From positions 1 to 64,000 of the forward strand of contig JAQSEB010000200.1 in the NCBI GenBank assembly GCA_030063045.1: DNA of 64,000 nucleotides, in the 5' to 3' direction. Shown piece after piece: positions 59,610 to 64,000 of this stretch; positions within the stretch are counted from its first letter, which is position 1; each line of letters opens with the position of its first letter. Position numbers and translations under genes: made by a program. The stretch comes from Pratylenchus scribneri. Taxonomy: Eukaryota; Nematoda; Chromadorea; Rhabditida; Pratylenchidae. The notes beneath the pieces were generated by a model. That model was not told the origin of the DNA, ran no database searches, and worked only from the letters and a program-made list of their open reading frames with translations.

Positions 59610-60556
59610 CTTTAAAATATTTATAAAATAATAATATCAAAATATACTTCGGTTGTTCATCAATGCATTTTGTGAATTTTAGCACAAATAAATGCTCATT
59701 TCGGCATTTCCGTTCAATCACTTTTGTTCCAATTAAATTAAAATTCTTCCTTAAATTAATATTTATTGAGAATAAAATTAAAATTAACTTTGTCTCCTGA
59801 TGTGAAATTAATTCATCCACTCCATTCTCTTTGAGCGCGACCAAATAAAACAATCCTTTTGGCGATAATATTTCAGAGACAATTGGCAATAATTTATCCA
59901 ATAAATTTCGACCTCTTACTCCACCAGCAAAAGAATATTCCTGTAATCGTAATATTTTAATTTTAAACTAATATTTACCTCTTCTTTGGATGCATTTGTG
60001 TCTTCCGTTGGTACATATGGCGGATTCAATAATAAAATATCGATTGAATTTTTAAGCCTTGAAATTAATGGATCCAAAATATTGCTTAAATATTAAAATT
60101 ATAATTAAATATAAAAAATAAAATAAACCAATTAATTAAATCCAAAAATTCAAATGGAATTGAATTCATTGCTGCGGTCCTTTTTGTGCATTTTAAAGCC
60201 GAATTATTCAAATCAGTACAAATTGAAAATAATTTTGAACTAAAAAATTAAATTAATATGGAAAATAAGCGCATAAAAACCTGGCAAGATTGGAAGATTT
60301 GTTCAAATTTGATGAAAGAATTTGATGTAAAAATGTTGTGACCACACCGGAACCAGAACCAATTTCCAATGAAAGTGACGGATTCAAATTAATTATTAAC
60401 TAAAAATATTAATTAATTAGTAAACAAAATTATCCTCACTTCTCTTTCCTTCTCCAATGCGTCGATGAATAAAAAAGTATCCTCGGATGGAGGATAAACA
60501 TTATTATCGCCTTCTTCCGGATCAATTTTATATTTTGGTGTTGGAAATTTTTGCAT
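59610..60556 (-). CDS. mtq-2: HemK2/N6AMT1-type protein glutamine methyltransferase
   Basis: Starts MQKFPTPKYKIDPEEGDNNV. It shows VYPPSEDTFLFIDALEKE, the SAM-binding LSLEIGSGSGVVTTFL, CTDLNNSALKCTKRTA, the catalytic NPPYVPTED (NPPY), EYSFAGGVRGRNLLDKLLPI, SPKGLFYLVALKENG, and ends HLFVLKFTK as N6AMT1 does. With TRMT112 it methylates the GGQ glutamine of eRF1. All exons are in frame. Instead of stopping after FTK, the frame continues CIDEQPK and splices in phase into ATG12; if the donor is not used, it stops 48 nt later. Confidence 0.9.
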
Positions 60557-60813
60557 TCTTTTTATTAAAAAAATTCACTATCATTATTTTTATCAAATCT
60601 ATTTTAAATAAATAAAAGCTAAAGTAACAATTAAAACTCATAAAATAATTTTAATTAATGTTTTTATACATCCGAAGTGAAAAATTCAAAAAATTAAGAT
60701 TTTATTTTTACTGTGAATCACATTTTCATAAGCAGGGAATAAGCTAATAAGATTATTTAATTATTCATCTGAATCGGAATTGAATATTATTGTGAATATA
60801 TCTAAATGTGAAT

Positions 60814-63291
60814 TTAAGTTCTATTCTTCGTTTCGCTTTTCGCCTCATCACTTCGATTTCCTCCTTCAGCATCCAATTGCTTCCCCAAATATTCCCAATT
60901 GTGAACCATCAATTTTTGAATGGCTAAATAAATTAATTTAATTATTTATCTATAATTTGAATAAACCTAAAAGTGCATGATATCGAACATTTGGGTCCTC
61001 GGCACTCAACAATTTCATCACTGCCTGCTTTCCTTGGTATTGTTCAACAATTCTGATGAATAATAATTAATATAAATTTAAAATATTAAATTAATGTTTA
61101 CGTTTTTCCACGCGGATAATGTCGAACATATTCCCCAACATCATGGGCGGCCACACAAAGCACCAAAGGATCACCACTTGTGTCAAGGAGTCTAATCAGC
61201 ATTCTAAATAAATTTACACATTTATTTATTTATTTAAATTAATATTTTACTTGATAAGTTCAAAATTCTTTTCATTGAATCGTTGGGCATTTTCTCGCCA
61301 AAATTTTTCAGATTTATGCACCGGACTCCATTGCAATCTCCCAGAGCGTATTTCGGTACAATATTCATCAAAAGAGCTCAAATCCTGCACTGAAGTGTGC
61401 AAACGTTCAGAAAGGAATTCAATATCCTCCAACTAAATTATTTTTTAATTATTTTATAAATTAATTTTGGGTAATATTTTACCAAATCTTCATCGTCAAA
61501 TTTCTTCGCATCCATTAATTCCAATGTTTTGAGTGTTTTACATTGGACCATTTGCAAAGCAGATTCACGGACTAAATCTCGATTGTCAATTTTCTCGAGT
61601 AAATTTCGGAATGTATGCAAAATTATTCGAACGACTTTTTCCTAAAATAATAAAATTAAAATTGATTTAAAAGAAGTAAAAACCTTTGAACATTCAGAAA
61701 GAATATCGCCCAATGCTTGAATAACGCCCGAACTTTGAATATATCGCGCAATGTTGCTATTAAATGACAAACACCTAAATTTAATATTATTATTAAATTA
61801 ATTGAATTAATTAAACCAAAGGCAGAATATTAGTTGATATTGTAATTGGAAATTTGCCCGTCCATCCAAAGCTGACATTATGCTGGGCACTCCATCGGTG
61901 GCAACAAATGCATGGCGATATTCCTCAATTCGAAGCATCATTTGAAGGCATCGAACCGAAGTATTGATATATTCATTATTCTTTAACAAATGAAATATTA
62001 TTGCGTGCGAATTTTTGTCGAAAGATTAATAACTTACTAAGTGCTTGATATTAAACCTAATCCAATCGATAGAGCTAGTTAAGATACATCTATTGGCCTA
62101 ATGATTGTCGGGGTTTAAATAAGAACCAAAAAAAGTTATAAACAAAATGGTTTAAACAGTTTAATGGACAAACTTGGCTGTCATTAATATATCAATAGAC
62201 GAATCCCGATTAGCTCTTATAGGGGTATAAAGTTTATATGGTTACGATGAATCATTAAGAATAGGAGGATGAGGATATCCGGTAACACAAATGCTTTTGA
62301 CACTATTTTTATTGATATTTAGATTTACGTTGATTTAGGGTTTATAAAGAAGATTTAACCATCTAAATAAAAACGATAATTTTAGCTTAGTGGGTTGACG
62401 CTTTTTGTAAAATTGAGGTCCCGGGTTCGAATCCTCTCCGAGGTAAATATTTTTTTTTGGATTTGATTGTCACTTTTTATGCATTTTTATACATTCTACT
62501 TATATTTCTAGAAAAAAAATACAATTTTTGGTGCCTAATGCGTTAGTCTAACCAATTATTCTAAAAACCGATCGTTCGGCAAAACGCAAAAGAATATTTT
62601 TTCGAAATAATTTTAAAAGCGAACCGAATTGCGTAATTCTCCTTTGATAAAGTTGTAATAAGCATTCAATTCCTGTCCTTCCATATGGACAGTGCCAAAA
62701 CATGCTAGTTTGGCAAAAATTGCGGACATCTAAATTATACATTTTAATTGTTTTAATTTAATTATTAAAAAATAACCTGATTCACAATGAAACCATCATT
62801 TCTGGTCAGAATTCCTTGAAACCAGGACCAAACTGTGCGTTTTTGTCGTCTTGAATATTCATGGAATATTTCAACCCTCGTTTTGTCTTCTTGCAATAAA
62901 TCATCGAAAATAGTTAAAACATATCGAATTAGCTGGTCTTTGGCCACTTCAATGATTAAATTAATTATGCATTTTGCCGAATTGTTTGGGTCCCGATTGA
63001 GTACTTCGTCGCGTTCAGCTTTATTTTTGGCTGCTTCCAATGCCACAATGAAATTGTATTCATTTTGAGGAACCAGCTGGGAGCGTAAATATGAAGTCCA
63101 ATTTGGTTTATTCACTGGGCTTCGAATTTCGGCGGCCTTAAAATTGAAATTAATTCACAAAAATGATTACTGATTTTCACCTCTAATTGTAATTTTGAAG
63201 TTGCGGTGGTCATATCCACCGGGGTCATGTGGTGTCCGGCAGCAATTTCCTCAACTTGTTCACCCAAATTCCCATTTTGTTCCATTACCAT
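60814..63291 (-). CDS. vha-15: V-ATPase subunit H
   Basis: Starts [20 protein letters not shown]. Conserved blocks in order: [148 protein letters not shown] and [20 protein letters not shown]. These are hallmarks of the HEAT-repeat regulatory H subunit of the V1 sector, needed for proton pumping. Intron 61981-62624 is 644 bp, far larger than the others, and carries a tRNA-like insertion. A Ser/Thr/Arg tail ends the protein. Confidence 0.96.
62383..62457 (+). repeat. tRNA-derived (SINE-like) sequence in vha-15 intron
   Basis: It has an A-box TAGCTTAGTGG (62383-62393), a B-box GGTTCGAATCC (62424-62434) and a T-run (62450-62458), as in Pol III genes. The 3' side CTCCGAGG finds no matching 5' acceptor strand, so it is not a functional tRNA. 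It is on the strand opposite vha-15. Confidence 0.6.
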
Positions 63292-63603
63292 ATTTTGGTT
63301 ATCTAATTTAAAATTTTACAGGAATTTTCCTTAATAGTTTTGTTTTTTTAATTTAATTTTTAATAATGATCTCGGCTCTCGGACCAAAACCAAAAATCAA
63401 ATTTAATATTCTTTTAAAGAGATAATAAAAAGGAAAATCGTTTCATATTCCAATAAATGTGGAATAAATTTGAAAAATATAATAAACAAAAAATTTTTAT
63501 GCACAAAATTTTCTCGAATTTTTTAAAAAATTTTTTGAAAATTTATCAAAACATGTAAAAAAATGTAAATGTATATCATGGAAATGGAATAGAAAAAATA
63601 TCA
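63292..63603. other. Spacer between vha-15 and CRIPT
   Basis: AT-rich, no ORF supported. It holds the vha-15 5' flank and the CRIPT 3' flank; both genes are on the minus strand. Confidence 0.4.
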
Positions 63604-64000
63604 TCATGTCAAACTTTGTCTATATTTCTGCGTTTCAATTTGTTTTCGTCCGCACATTGGACAAATTCCCTTTTGGTATGCGCAATCTTTTCAAAATATA
63701 AATTGAATAAAACATTCCAAAATATGTTTATGTTCCCTCACCTTGACAGTAATACGCTGCAATATGATGGGTCATTTTGTTGCAAATTCGACATTTCTTG
63801 AAATCACCAGCATTCGGTTTAAATCTGTGAAATTGTTTAAAAATTATGGAAATTGAAAATTTTAATTGAATTACTTTTGTTTTGCACTGAGGAATTTATT
63901 TTCATTTGTGAGTCGTTTGGTGGATCCGTGAACATCCTTTTTCACATGAACCGTGGCCAATTTTGAGAGCTTTTTCTCACCTAAATTTATTAATTAAAAT
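63604..64000 (-). CDS. cript: CRIPT (cysteine-rich PDZ-binding protein), 5' partial
   Basis: The window contains exons GEKKLSKLATVHVKKDVHGS ... NKFLSAKQK, then FKPNAGDFKKCRICNKMTHH ... YYCQ, then DCAYQKGICPMCGRKQIETQ, ending KYRQSLT. The CRIC-CxxC spacing (CRIC, YCQDCAY, CPMCG) and order match CRIPT, a small zinc-binding protein implicated in minor-spliceosome and synaptic functions. The N terminus lies beyond the window edge (acceptor at about 63981). The C terminus ends S-L-T, whereas mammalian CRIPT ends in a PDZ ligand finishing in valine. Confidence 0.93.

Noticed and set aside
62383..62442. Functional tRNA gene
   Set aside because: A and B boxes are good, but the acceptor-stem 5' strand does not pair with the 3' side; called tRNA-derived instead.
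1..64000. CRISPR arrays, bacterial operons or prophage
   Set aside because: Repeat spacing is tandem without unique spacers, genes are intron-rich, and no bacterial features are seen.

Overview
The window is nuclear DNA of a nematode. The genes are split by many short introns (mostly 33-90 bp), an exact 22-nt nematode SL1 spliced-leader sequence occurs twice, and the gene set is nematode-typical: a cuticle collagen, FLP-25 and TRH-1 neuropeptide precursors, and UNC-40, TBC-2, NEKL-1 and HIM-10 homologues. The AT-rich composition, numerous GC-AG introns and compact gene spacing would fit a plant-parasitic tylenchid, but that placement is inference only. All homologue names come from reading conserved motifs; no search was run.

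Layout. 1-2.6 kb: 3' end of an UNC-40/DCC receptor (+). 2.6-8.0 kb: gene-poor, with a 26-bp minisatellite and poly-C runs. 8.0-10.5 kb: F-box/LRR-like gene (+). 11.0-13.8 kb: double-RGS regulator (+). 14.0-14.8 kb: second minisatellite. 15.2-19.4 kb: TBC-2 RabGAP (-). 20.0-20.6 kb: small double-chromodomain protein (-). 21.2-25.1 kb: NEK9-type kinase with RCC1 repeats (+). 25.2-26.1 kb: unknown gene (-). 27.4-28.2 kb: flp-25 (-). 29.1-30.3 kb: coiled-coil protein (-). 30.8-31.6 kb: ANKRD49 (+). 31.8-33.0 kb: probable RPC5 (+). 33.3-34.9 kb: MADF-BESS protein (-). 35.9-36.4 kb: secreted Cys-rich protein (-). 36.8-38.5 kb: secreted unknown enzyme-like protein (+). 38.6-39.2 kb: basic protein (-). 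39.6-40.0 kb: third minisatellite. 40.4-43.8 kb: ZP-domain membrane protein (+), with a TRH-1 neuropeptide gene apparently nested in one of its introns on the other strand. 43.8-45.4 kb: cuticle collagen (-). 45.8-46.4 kb: LC8 dynein light chain (-). 46.5-47.3 kb: foldback transposon. 47.4-48.4 kb: secreted protein gene with an in-frame stop (-). 48.7-52.9 kb: complete LTR retrotransposon carrying only gag-protease (-). 53.1-54.8 kb: NUF2/HIM-10 (-). 55.4-56.1 kb: SAP18 (+). 56.3-59.1 kb: BTBD9 (+). 59.2-60.6 kb: HemK2-type methyltransferase joined to ATG12 (-). 60.8-63.3 kb: V-ATPase subunit H (-). 63.6 kb to the end: CRIPT (-).

The genes do not form one pathway; most are housekeeping or signalling genes. 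The most unusual signals are: (i) the retrotransposon whose LTRs contain the exact SL1 leader, placed just upstream of an AATAAA where the RNA 5' end would be expected; (ii) an in-frame splice joining a HemK2 methyltransferase to ATG12; (iii) six frame-supported GC-AG introns; (iv) a TRH-like precursor with three RELF-amide copies inside a ZP-gene intron; (v) three unlinked minisatellites sharing a palindromic TTCCGGAA core.
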